Assembly: GCA_017558165.1 (NCBI GenBank)
Contig: JAFYWE010000105.1
Coordinates: 1-8,620, forward strand
Length of the DNA stretch: 8,620 nucleotides
Source of the DNA: Bacteroidaceae bacterium
GTDB lineage: Bacteria; Bacteroidota; Bacteroidia; Bacteroidales; Bacteroidaceae
Direction: 5' to 3'
In this document: piece by piece, positions 1-6,182 of the stretch
How positions within the stretch are numbered: the first letter of the stretch is position 1
Layout: every line of letters begins with the position of its first letter
The notes under the pieces: generated by a model
The model's database searches: none
The model's input: the letters and a program-made list of their open reading frames with translations, nothing else
What the model was told of the DNA's origin: nothing
Translations under genes and position numbers: made by a program

Positions 1-42
1 GTAGAATCGTTGTTGGATGAATTGCGCGCTGGAATCCGCTGA
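1..42 (+). CDS. C-terminal end of an unidentified upstream gene (partial)
   Basis: Frame 1 is open from the first base and reads VESLLDELRAGIR before a TGA at 40-42. The stretch has near-balanced base composition, unlike the AT-rich DNA directly after it, and the AT-rich repeat begins only five bases past the stop. Both points suit the tail of a real gene. Thirteen residues are too few to name a family. It could also be chance open sequence. Confidence 0.45.
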   Translation, partial: VESLLDELRAGIR

Positions 43-47
43 TTTTT

Positions 48-239
48 AGAAGCTGTTTAAATTTATATCGTTAAGTTTTTTATAGAGCAAAAATAGGGTG
101 TTTTATTATTTTTTGTAGGGCGCGTAGCGGGCTACGTAACCTAGAAAAAGAAGAAAACAGACATTTTTGAATATAAAAAACAACGAAACAGCGACTTATA
201 GTATAAGAAAAACTTTTTTTTAAAATTTAAACAGCTTCT
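48..239 (+). repeat. MITE-like 192-bp repeat, complete copy 1
   Basis: The element is bounded by perfect 17-bp inverted repeats, AGAAGCTGTTTAAATTT at 48-64 and its reverse complement at 223-239. The interior is AT-rich with no plausible coding frame. Just inside each end lies a shared subterminal AAGTTTTT followed by TATA. A GC-rich hairpin core sits at 123-136 (CGTAGC, GG, GCTACG). A second copy in opposite orientation begins at 8483, and over the comparable 138 bases only positions 142, 221 and 222 differ. No clear target duplication is visible at the flanks. Small size, matched ends, no gene and multiple copies fit a non-autonomous MITE mobilised by a transposase elsewhere. The ends do not match those of the IS in this window. 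A structured, non-mobile intergenic repeat is the alternative. Confidence 0.8.
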
Positions 240-251
240 TATCCTCTAAAT

Positions 252-282
252 TTTGTAGTGAAAGTTTGATTTCATATCTTCG
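252..282 (+). promoter_or_regulatory. Bacteroidetes-type promoter for the DUF5606/DUF4923 unit
   Basis: TTTG at 252-255 is followed after 19 bases by TATCTTCG at 275-282. The Bacteroidetes consensus is TTTG at -33 and TAnnTTTG at -7, so only one base of the -7 box is off. Transcription would start near 289, leaving a leader of about 50 bases before the ATG at 340. The -33 box lies only 12 bases from the right end of the MITE-like repeat. No Shine-Dalgarno sequence is seen; the leader before the ATG is A-rich, as is common in this phylum. Confidence 0.6.
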
Positions 283-339
283 CACTCCGATAAGGGTTTA
301 TTAAGATAAATCTATTAATTAAAGTAAAATACAAGATAT

Positions 340-759
340 ATGTTTGAAAGAGTTTTGACTATCTCGGGAAAGCCCGGTTTGTATCGCCTGTTGTCACAGG
401 GACGTAACATGTTTATAGTAGAGGCTGTTGATGCCAGCAAGAAGCGTTTGCCGGTACATAACAGTGACAAGGTCGTGATGCTTGATGATATCGCGATATA
501 TACCGACACCGAGGAGATTCCTTTGCGTGAGGTTTTCGCGAAGATCCTTGAGAAGGAGGGTGGTGTACTTTCTTTCGATCTCAAGGCGGCTACTCCTGAG
601 GAGCTTGTCGAGTATTTCGAGTCTGTAATGCCTGATTATGACCGTGAGAGAGTATATCTTACACATATCAAGAAGATATATGCATGGTATAACATCCTTG
701 TGGAGAACGGTGTCGTTGATTTTGCAAGGGAGGAAGCAGCAGAGGATACAGCTGAATAA
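340..759 (+). CDS. DUF5606-like conserved Bacteroidetes protein
   Basis: A 139-residue acidic protein with no signal peptide or membrane segment, so probably cytosolic. Residues 8-17 (ISGKPGLYRL) and 51-66 (IAIYTDTEEIPLREVF) are the hallmark N-terminal block I associate with DUF5606, a small Bacteroidetes family of unknown function. A second conserved block at about 86-120 (PEELVEYF, then DYDRERVYLTHIKKIYAWYNIL) forms the C-terminal helical part. The tail from 129 is Glu/Ala-rich and probably disordered. The length is typical for the family. The ATG follows an A-rich leader behind a good promoter, and the next gene starts 18 bases after the stop, so the two are probably co-transcribed. The family assignment is from recalled motifs; no biochemical role is claimed. 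Confidence 0.85.
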   Translation: MFERVLTISGKPGLYRLLSQGRNMFIVEAVDASKKRLPVHNSDKVVMLDDIAIYTDTEEIPLREVFAKILEKEGGVLSFDLKAATPEELVEYFESVMPDYDRERVYLTHIKKIYAWYNILVENGVVDFAREEAAEDTAE

Positions 760-777
760 TATAAGACATACCGGATT

Positions 778-1491
778 ATGAAAAAGTTAGTTCTGCTGTT
801 GGTCATGGCCATGGCATTTTCTTTTGATGGTAATGCACAGGGGCTCAAGTCGCTTTTCGGTAAGTTGACTGGCAAGACCAGTGAAGCAAGTGCTACAAGT
901 GATACCAAGAACGAATCGGGGAACTCTGTTTCCAGTGTCCTGACGGATATCATAGGTGCAGTGACCGGTGGTCAGAAACTTACGGCGGATGCATTGTGCG
1001 GTACCTGGAAATACCAGGGGACATCATGTGAACTCAAGAGTGACGAGGCTTTGGCCGAGCTCGGTTCCAAGCTGGTTACGGTAAAGGCCGAGGAGAAAAT
1101 TAACGAACTGTTGCTTAAGCTTGGCGTCGAGGAGGGTACTACGACTTTTACTTTCGTGGAGGACGGAACCTGTTCCGTTTCGGTAGGTGAGAGAGGTTTT
1201 GCCGGTACATACGTCATTGGCGAGGATGCAAAGAGCATCGTCTTCTCGTTTCTCATGGGGCAGTTGACACTCAACTCCACAGTCGAGTATGTGGCGGGTA
1301 GTATGGACATCACATTCGATGCCGACAGGGTGCTTGCTGTCATCAAGGGCTTGAGTGCCGCAGTAGCACAGTATGACAGTTCGCAGGTCTCTTCGTCTTC
1401 TGTATCTTCTACTCTTGAACTTGTCAAGAGCTTGAGTGTCATGCTTGAGAGTTTCAATGGCATGCGTTTAGGCGTGAAGGTGACCAAGTAA
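778..1491 (+). CDS. DUF4923-like exported protein (lipocalin-like)
   Basis: A 237-residue protein with a clear Sec signal: MKK, a hydrophobic core at about residues 4-15, and likely cleavage near NAQ at 19-21. There is no lipobox cysteine, so it is predicted to be periplasmic or secreted rather than lipidated. Residues 23-50 are a Ser/Thr-rich linker. The core contains GTWKYQGTSCEL (75-86), a helical insert with LGSKL and KAEEKINELLLKLGV (about 95-117), then TTFTFVEDGTCSV (122-134) and GTYVI (143-147). This order of a GTWKY strand, a helical insert and a FxFxxDGT/GTY strand pair matches the DUF4923 family of Bacteroidetes, which has a lipocalin-like fold and unknown ligand. Cys74, Cys84 and Cys132 are in the exported part, so a disulfide is possible. 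It is the second gene of the unit and ends just before the IS. Confidence 0.8.
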   Translation: MKKLVLLLVMAMAFSFDGNAQGLKSLFGKLTGKTSEASATSDTKNESGNSVSSVLTDIIGAVTGGQKLTADALCGTWKYQGTSCELKSDEALAELGSKLVTVKAEEKINELLLKLGVEEGTTTFTFVEDGTCSVSVGERGFAGTYVIGEDAKSIVFSFLMGQLTLNSTVEYVAGSMDITFDADRVLAVIKGLSAAVAQYDSSQVSSSSVSSTLELVKSLSVMLESFNGMRLGVKVTK

Positions 1492-1512
1492 TTCCATATA
1501 CAACTGAAACAA

Positions 1513-1557
1513 AAAGAGGGTGACCCAAAAGTAAATGGGTTGCCCTCTTTGCTTTTT
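1513..1557 (+). terminator. Left IS-end hairpin acting as a rightward terminator
   Basis: Bases 1513-1527 pair with 1536-1550 in a continuous 15-bp stem, counting two adjacent wobble pairs (1521 with 1542, 1522 with 1541), closed by an 8-base loop. A CTTTTT tract follows at 1552-1557. This is a convincing intrinsic terminator for RNA coming from the DUF5606/DUF4923 unit. The two wobbles are G.U only in rightward RNA and would be A.C mismatches in leftward RNA. The hairpin includes the IS terminal repeat, so it belongs to the IS rather than the host gene. Confidence 0.7.
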
Positions 1558-1598
1558 AAGCATTTGTTCTCCGAAGTAGAGCCGGGTGTAAAAAAAAG

Positions 1599-1633
1599 AT
1601 AGCTATTCTCTTGAGAAATAAGAGAATAGCTAT
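1599..1633. other. Perfect 14-bp hairpin in the transposase leader
   Basis: ATAGCTATTCTCTT at 1599-1612 is exactly complementary to 1620-1633, with a 7-base loop. An A-run (1590-1598) precedes the left arm. A possible promoter lies at the right arm: ATTG at 1632-1635, 20 bases, then TATCTTTA at 1656-1663, close to TAnnTTTG. The structure could be a second barrier to read-through from outside, an operator for the transposase promoter, or a translation-control element. The sequence alone does not decide between these. Confidence 0.55.
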
Positions 1634-1703
1634 TGTTTATTTGAAGGATTTTTACTATCTTTAAACTACTACATCCAAAAACAATAAGTCCTCCAAAAAC
1701 TCT

Positions 1704-3305
1704 ATGGCAAAGATAATACATAAACTCTACAATCAAAACGATTCGCTCCTTCTTCCTCCATCATTGGGCGAACTTATTCCCGCCAATCACCCAGTACGTA
1801 TTGTAAACGACATTCTGGATAAGTTCGACATCAGCGAGATCGAATCGACTTACAAGGCCGGTGGCACCAGCAGCTATCATCCACGCATGTTGCTTAAAGT
1901 CGTGGTATATGCCTACCTGTGCAACGAGTATTCAGGACGTCAGATGGAAAGACTCTTGCGTGAGAACATCCACTTCATGTGGCTCTGCGGCATGAATAGG
2001 CCTGATTTCCGCACCATCAACAGGTTCCGCAGCGAAAGGCTGTCCGGTGACAGGCTTGACAACATCTTTACAAAAGTTGTAGAGCTTTTGAGTAACGAGG
2101 GATTTGTTTCCTTGAACGTACAATATATCGATGGCACCAAGATAGAGTCTGTTGCCAACAAGTATACCTTTGTGTGGAAAGGAAGCGTCGAGAAGAACAA
2201 GGCCAAGCTGATAGAGAAAGTAAGGGGTGTCCTATCTGCTGCTGAAGAGGAACTTGCCATAGAAGAAGCCTCGGAGGTACCGGATGAACTCCCGCAGGAT
2301 GAGTTCGAGCGCAGGGCAAAGAGCATACTCTCAAAGATGGACAGCATGGGGATAAGTAAAGGCAAGCGACGTAAGGAAGTTGAGAAAGCCGTATCTGAAA
2401 GTGTTGAGAAGATTAATGAATATGACCATCATCTTGAAACCCTTGGCAAGCGCAACAGCTACAGCAAGACCGACCCTGATGCAACCTTCATGAGGATGAA
2501 GGAGGATGCTATGAACAATGGTCAGACCAAGCCTGGGTACAATGTACAGATATCCACCGAGAACCAGTTCGTCACCAACTACGGCATCTTTTGGCAACCC
2601 AATGACCAAGGCACCCTTATCCCATACCTTGACTCCTTTGTACGACGCTACGGCAGACAGAGCAAGGATATCGTTGCAGACTCCGGATACGGTAGCGAGC
2701 AGAACTACGAATATATGTTCGGTGAAGAAATTACGCCGTATGTAAAATACAACATGTTCCATGCCGAGATGAAACGGGCAAGAAGAAACAATCCGTTCCT
2801 TGTGGAGAATATGTTCTACAATGCAGAGAAAGACTTCTATGTGTGCCCGATGGGGCAGCACCTTGAATTTGCCTATAACACAAAGGAGACATCGGACCTT
2901 GGATATACTTCCACAAAAAGCGTATACATGGCAAGGAACTGTTCGCGTTGCCCTTTGAGAGGAATGTGTTATAAAGGCAAAAATGACAGAAGGACAATAG
3001 AGGTAAATCACCGCAACAACCATCTCAGGGCAAAAGCCAGGGAACTGCTGACAAGCGAAAAGGGACTTATGCATCGCAGCAAAAGACCGATAGAGCCGGA
3101 AGCGGTCTTCGGGAACATAAAGTTCAACCACGGCTTCAAGCGCTTCAGACTGAAATCGACAGATAAGGTCTCTGTCGAATGGGGTCTTGTTGCCATAGCA
3201 CACAATATAAGGAAGTATATTGCCTGTAAACAGGCTGATATGAGCAAGAAAATGCTTGAAAACGGTATTGTAGAAGAGAATACGAACGTTTATATGGTCG
3301 CATGA
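1704..3305 (+). CDS. IS1182-family DDE transposase
   Basis: A 533-residue transposase with no frameshift or internal stop. The N-terminal DUF772-type region spans about residues 15-125, including PANHPVRIVNDILD (26-39), YHPRMLLKVVVYAY (58-71) and DFRTINRFR (101-109). The catalytic triad is probably D143 (YIDGTKIES), D326 (IVADSGYGSE) and E466 (PEAVFGNIK, leading to HGFKRFRLK). Between the first two acidic residues lies a charged helical insert (about 160-250) and the typical NSYSKTDPDATFMRMKED and KPGYNVQ blocks (251-268, 276-282). Cys381, Cys413, Cys416 and Cys422 form a probable zinc-binding knuckle before the last acidic residue. The length is normal for the family. The ATG is chosen because MAKIIHKLYNQNDSLLLPPSL fits family N-termini; there is no Shine-Dalgarno, which may keep expression low. 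It is probably active. Confidence 0.93.
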   Translation: MAKIIHKLYNQNDSLLLPPSLGELIPANHPVRIVNDILDKFDISEIESTYKAGGTSSYHPRMLLKVVVYAYLCNEYSGRQMERLLRENIHFMWLCGMNRPDFRTINRFRSERLSGDRLDNIFTKVVELLSNEGFVSLNVQYIDGTKIESVANKYTFVWKGSVEKNKAKLIEKVRGVLSAAEEELAIEEASEVPDELPQDEFERRAKSILSKMDSMGISKGKRRKEVEKAVSESVEKINEYDHHLETLGKRNSYSKTDPDATFMRMKEDAMNNGQTKPGYNVQISTENQFVTNYGIFWQPNDQGTLIPYLDSFVRRYGRQSKDIVADSGYGSEQNYEYMFGEEITPYVKYNMFHAEMKRARRNNPFLVENMFYNAEKDFYVCPMGQHLEFAYNTKETSDLGYTSTKSVYMARNCSRCPLRGMCYKGKNDRRTIEVNHRNNHLRAKARELLTSEKGLMHRSKRPIEPEAVFGNIKFNHGFKRFRLKSTDKVSVEWGLVAIAHNIRKYIACKQADMSKKMLENGIVEENTNVYMVA

Positions 3306-3378
3306 GGCCTTTTTGAAGCCAAATCGAGATTTTCTACAGAAAACAGCTAAAAAAAGACATAAAAGAGAGAAATACAAA

Positions 3379-3418
3379 GCCGGATCAAAATTACTTTTGA
3401 CCCGGCCTCTTTTTGTTT
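3379..3418. terminator. Right IS-end hairpin, bidirectional terminator shared with clpB
   Basis: Bases 3379-3390 pair with 3395-3406 around a 4-base loop, a 12-bp stem. In rightward RNA one position is an A.C mismatch (3384 and 3401); in leftward RNA it becomes a G.U wobble, so the stem is better for clpB transcripts entering the IS. Rightward, a U-rich tract (CTCTTTTTGTTT, 3407-3418) follows and can end the transposase message. Leftward, TTTGTATTTC follows, a weaker tract, about 12 bases past the clpB stop. The right terminal repeat overlaps this structure. Confidence 0.65.
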
Positions 3419-6006
3419 CAGTTGGTGAATATCAGCCTTTCGCTGTCGCTGTCCACCCTTATGGCCTTTTCCTTGTTAACAGCCCCTGCAAGCAGCTGCT
3501 TTGACAGGTCGTTGAGCAGGTAGCGTTGTATGGCTCTCTTGATGGGGCGTGCGCCGAAATCGGGGTCGAATCCGGCCTTTGATATGAATTTGATGCCGGC
3601 CTCGCTTACCTCAAGCCTTATCTCGTTCTCCTTAAGCAATGTTTTTACACCGTCAATCTGCAGGCATACGATCTTCTCTATCTCATGTTCGTCAAGTGGG
3701 GTGAACATTATCGTCTCGTCTATGCGGTTCAGGAACTCGGGGCGTATGGTTCTCTTTAGCATCTCCATGACGTGCTCCTTGGTTTCCTCAATGATGTACT
3801 CCCTGTTGCCTTTGTCAATCTTGTCGAACTGCTCCTGAATGTAGCCGCTGCCAAGATTGCTTGTCATGATGATAATCGTGTTCTTGAAGTTGACTACGCG
3901 TCCCTTGTTGTCGGTAAGGCGTCCGTCGTCAAGCACCTGCAGCAGAATGTTGAATACATCGGGGTGTGCCTTCTCAATCTCGTCGAACAGCACGACAGAG
4001 TAGGGCTTACGGCGTACGGCCTCTGTGAGTTGGCCTCCCTCATCATATCCCACATATCCCGGAGGTGCTCCAATCAGGCGTGATACCGAGAATTTCTCCT
4101 GGTACTCGCTCATGTCTATTCGTGTCATCATAGTCTCGTCATTGAATAGGTAGGCAGCGAGCGCTTTTGCGAGTTCTGTCTTTCCTACGCCTGTTGTGCC
4201 CAAGAATATGAATGAGCCTATAGGACGCTTGGGGTCCTGGAGACCGGCGCGGCTACGGCGTACAGCATCGCTAACTGCCGTTATTGCCTCGTCCTGGCCA
4301 ATTACCCTCTTGTGCAGCTCGTCTTCAAGATTCAATAACTTCTCGCGTTCGCTCTGTAGCATCTTGCTCACTGGAATACCTGTCCAGCGTGATACGACGT
4401 CTGCTATATCCTCTGCTGTCACCTCCTCCTTTATCATGGCGTTGCTGCCCTGTGTAGAGTGCAGGTCGTTCTGAGCTCTCTTTATCTGTTCCTCAAGTTC
4501 CTTGATCCTGCCATATCTTATCTCGGCCACGCGACCGTAATCACCCTCGCGTTCCGCCTTTTCGGCCTCGAACTTCAGCGCCTCAATCTCCTGTTTGGCA
4601 TTCTGGATGTTGTCAGCGAAATCCTTCTCCTGTTGCCATTTGGCACGCATGCTCTTCTCCTGTTCCTTGAGTGCCGAAATTTCTTTTGCCAACTGGCTGA
4701 GCTTTACCTCGTCCTTTTCGCGTCTTATGGCCTCACGCTCAATCTCGAGCTGTTTGATATGGCGTGATATCTCATCCAGCTCCTCTGGTAATGAGTCGCG
4801 CTCCATGCGCAGTTTGGCCGCAGCCTCGTCAATGAGGTCAATGGCTTTGTCAGGCAGGAAACGCTCAGTGATGTATCGGTCACTCAGTGTCACTGCCGCA
4901 ATGAGTGCATCGTCCTGTATGCGCACCTTGTGATGGTTCTCATAGCGCTCCTTGAGTCCTCGCAGTATGGATATGGTGCTCATCTTGTCTGGTTCGGTTA
5001 CCAGTACGCTCTGAAAGCGTCGCTCAAGTGCCTTGTCCTTCTCGAAGTATTTCTGGTACTCATCGAGCGTGGTCGCGCCAATCGAACGCAGTTCGCCTCG
5101 TGCAAGGGCTGGTTTAAGGATGTTTGCTGCATCCATAGCGCCTTCTCCCTTTCCTGCACCCACAAGTGTGTGTATCTCGTCTATGAAGAGTATGATGCGT
5201 CCTTCTGCCTTTATAACCTCGTTTATGACGGCTTTAAGGCGCTCTTCGAATTCGCCCTTGTATTTGGCACCGGCCACAAGTGCTCCCATGTCAAGCGAAT
5301 ATATCTGCTTGTCGCGCAGGTTGTCGGGGACATCACCACGTATGATACGGTGGGCAAGTCCCTCTACGATGGCTGTCTTACCTGTTCCCGGTTCGCCTAT
5401 GAGTATCGGGTTGTTCTTTGTGCGGCGGCTAAGTATCTGCAATATACGGCGTATCTCGTCGTCACGTCCTATTACCGGGTCCAGTTTTCCGCTCTTGGCG
5501 GCGTCGTTAAGGTTTACGGCGTATTTGCTGAGTGCCTGGTAGCTCTCTTCGGCACTCTGTGATGTCACCTTCTGGCCGTTACGTAGTTCTGCAATCGCCT
5601 TCTCCAGTTCAGCTTTGGTCACGCCGTTTGATTTCAATATGTCCGAGGCGCTGCTTTTTACTTCCAATATAGCTACCAGCAACGGCTCGATGCTCACGAA
5701 CTCATCGCCGTTCCTGCCAGCAATCTCCTCGGCTTTAGTCAATACCTGGTTGCTCTCACGGCTCATATAGGGCTCTCCACCGCTGACCTTGGGCAGCGTG
5801 CGTATTGCCGCTTCTGTTTCCGTTTCAACCTTTTTCTTGTTTGCGCCTGTCTTCTGCAAAAGGAAAGAGATTATCTGCTCATCGCTCTTTAGGACTCCTC
5901 CCATGATGTGGACGGGCTCAATTACCTGCTGTCCATAGGCCTTTGCCTGGTTGACAGCTTCCTGAATGGCCTCTTGGGCCTTGATAGTAAGTTTGTTGAA
6001 GTTCAT
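3418..6006 (-). CDS. clpB: ATP-dependent protein disaggregase ClpB
   Basis: An 862-residue Hsp100 AAA+ chaperone that, with DnaK/DnaJ/GrpE, extracts polypeptides from cytosolic aggregates through the pore of a hexamer. The N-domain covers about residues 1-145. The first ATPase has Walker A GEPGTGKT (204-211), pore loop AGAKYKGEFE (245-254, Tyr249) and Walker B IILFIDE (271-277). The coiled-coil middle domain (about 400-530) marks it as ClpB rather than ClpA or ClpC. The second ATPase has Walker A GTTGVGKT (603-610), pore loop GAPPGYVGYDEGG (647-658, without the ends counted strictly), Walker B VVLFDE (671-676), TSNLGS sensor 1 (715-720), arginine finger region FLNRIDE (758-764) and sensor 2 GARPIKRAI (818-826). 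The full length is normal. The start is supported by AGGAG nine bases upstream (complement of 6016-6020). The stop codon lies in the right inverted repeat of the IS, but the C-terminus (ERLIFTN) looks natural. Confidence 0.98.
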   Translation of the reverse strand: MNFNKLTIKAQEAIQEAVNQAKAYGQQVIEPVHIMGGVLKSDEQIISFLLQKTGANKKKVETETEAAIRTLPKVSGGEPYMSRESNQVLTKAEEIAGRNGDEFVSIEPLLVAILEVKSSASDILKSNGVTKAELEKAIAELRNGQKVTSQSAEESYQALSKYAVNLNDAAKSGKLDPVIGRDDEIRRILQILSRRTKNNPILIGEPGTGKTAIVEGLAHRIIRGDVPDNLRDKQIYSLDMGALVAGAKYKGEFEERLKAVINEVIKAEGRIILFIDEIHTLVGAGKGEGAMDAANILKPALARGELRSIGATTLDEYQKYFEKDKALERRFQSVLVTEPDKMSTISILRGLKERYENHHKVRIQDDALIAAVTLSDRYITERFLPDKAIDLIDEAAAKLRMERDSLPEELDEISRHIKQLEIEREAIRREKDEVKLSQLAKEISALKEQEKSMRAKWQQEKDFADNIQNAKQEIEALKFEAEKAEREGDYGRVAEIRYGRIKELEEQIKRAQNDLHSTQGSNAMIKEEVTAEDIADVVSRWTGIPVSKMLQSEREKLLNLEDELHKRVIGQDEAITAVSDAVRRSRAGLQDPKRPIGSFIFLGTTGVGKTELAKALAAYLFNDETMMTRIDMSEYQEKFSVSRLIGAPPGYVGYDEGGQLTEAVRRKPYSVVLFDEIEKAHPDVFNILLQVLDDGRLTDNKGRVVNFKNTIIIMTSNLGSGYIQEQFDKIDKGNREYIIEETKEHVMEMLKRTIRPEFLNRIDETIMFTPLDEHEIEKIVCLQIDGVKTLLKENEIRLEVSEAGIKFISKAGFDPDFGARPIKRAIQRYLLNDLSKQLLAGAVNKEKAIRVDSDSERLIFTN

Positions 6007-6036
6007 TTTCTTAATCTCCTTTCAATGTACTCTAAA

Positions 6037-6074
6037 CAAATTACGCGCCATTCTGTTTTGTGTGTCAAAATGAC
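6037..6074 (-). promoter_or_regulatory. Candidate clpB promoter with overlapping inverted repeat
   Basis: On the minus strand, TTTG (complement of 6066-6069) is followed after 22 bases by TAATTTG (complement of 6037-6043), close to the Bacteroidetes -33/-7 pair but with one base missing in the -7 box. A small inverted repeat, GTCA-AAA-TGAC at 6064-6074, overlaps the -33 element, where a regulator could act. The CIRCE operator is not present. Transcription would begin about 25-30 bases before the ATG. A second TACTTTG (complement of about 6105-6111) further upstream is an alternative -7 box. The assignment is tentative. Confidence 0.35.
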
Positions 6075-6126
6075 TCTTTATGCGACGTTATGACATGTTG
6101 ATACAAAGTAGGAATCTCGGACAGGT

Positions 6127-6162
6127 AAAAAAAACAAGGCCACCTTTCAAAAGGTGGCCTTG
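6127..6162 (-). terminator. Intrinsic terminator of the fasciclin lipoprotein gene
   Basis: CAAGGCCACCTT (6135-6146) is complementary to 6151-6162 with a 4-base loop, a perfect 12-bp GC-rich stem. In the leftward direction it is followed at once by eight Us (complement of the A-run 6127-6134). It lies about 20 bases past the stop of the lipoprotein gene and upstream of the clpB promoter, so it separates the two leftward units. It is a textbook terminator with no U tract on the rightward side. Confidence 0.9.
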
Positions 6163-6182
6163 ATGTTGGGATATGATTGTCA

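Larger units (their letters stand above)
1501..3424 (+). mobile_element. IS1182-like insertion sequence, apparently intact
   Basis: CAACTGAAACAAAAAGAGG at 1501-1519 recurs perfectly inverted at 3406-3424, giving 19-bp terminal inverted repeats. After seven largely mismatched positions the shared sequence resumes with CAAAAGTAA (1526-1534 and the complement of 3391-3399). The 1924-bp element carries one full-length transposase gene and falls in the size range expected of the IS1182 family. No obvious target duplication is seen outside the repeats. It lies between the 3' ends of two convergent units, and its right repeat overlaps the clpB stop codon (3418-3420). The outer boundary is therefore uncertain by about ten bases: the true IS end could be nearer AAAAAGAGG, with CAACTGAAAC arising otherwise. 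Confidence 0.85.

Noticed and set aside
972..1736. Open frame of 254 codons on the minus strand
   Set aside because: It runs antisense through the DUF4923-like gene and across the left IS end, with a low-complexity Ser/Thr-rich product and no family resemblance.
2331..3377. Open frame of 348 codons on the minus strand
   Set aside because: It is antisense to the transposase over its catalytic region; the product is Cys/Phe-rich and resembles nothing, while the forward frame has a complete DDE triad.
4930..5562. Open frame of 210 codons on the plus strand
   Set aside because: It is antisense to the first ATPase domain of clpB, whose motifs are unambiguous.
6007..6120. CIRCE heat-shock operator upstream of clpB
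   Set aside because: The TTAGCACTC-N9-GAGTGCTAA pattern is absent; only the short GTCA/TGAC repeat is present.
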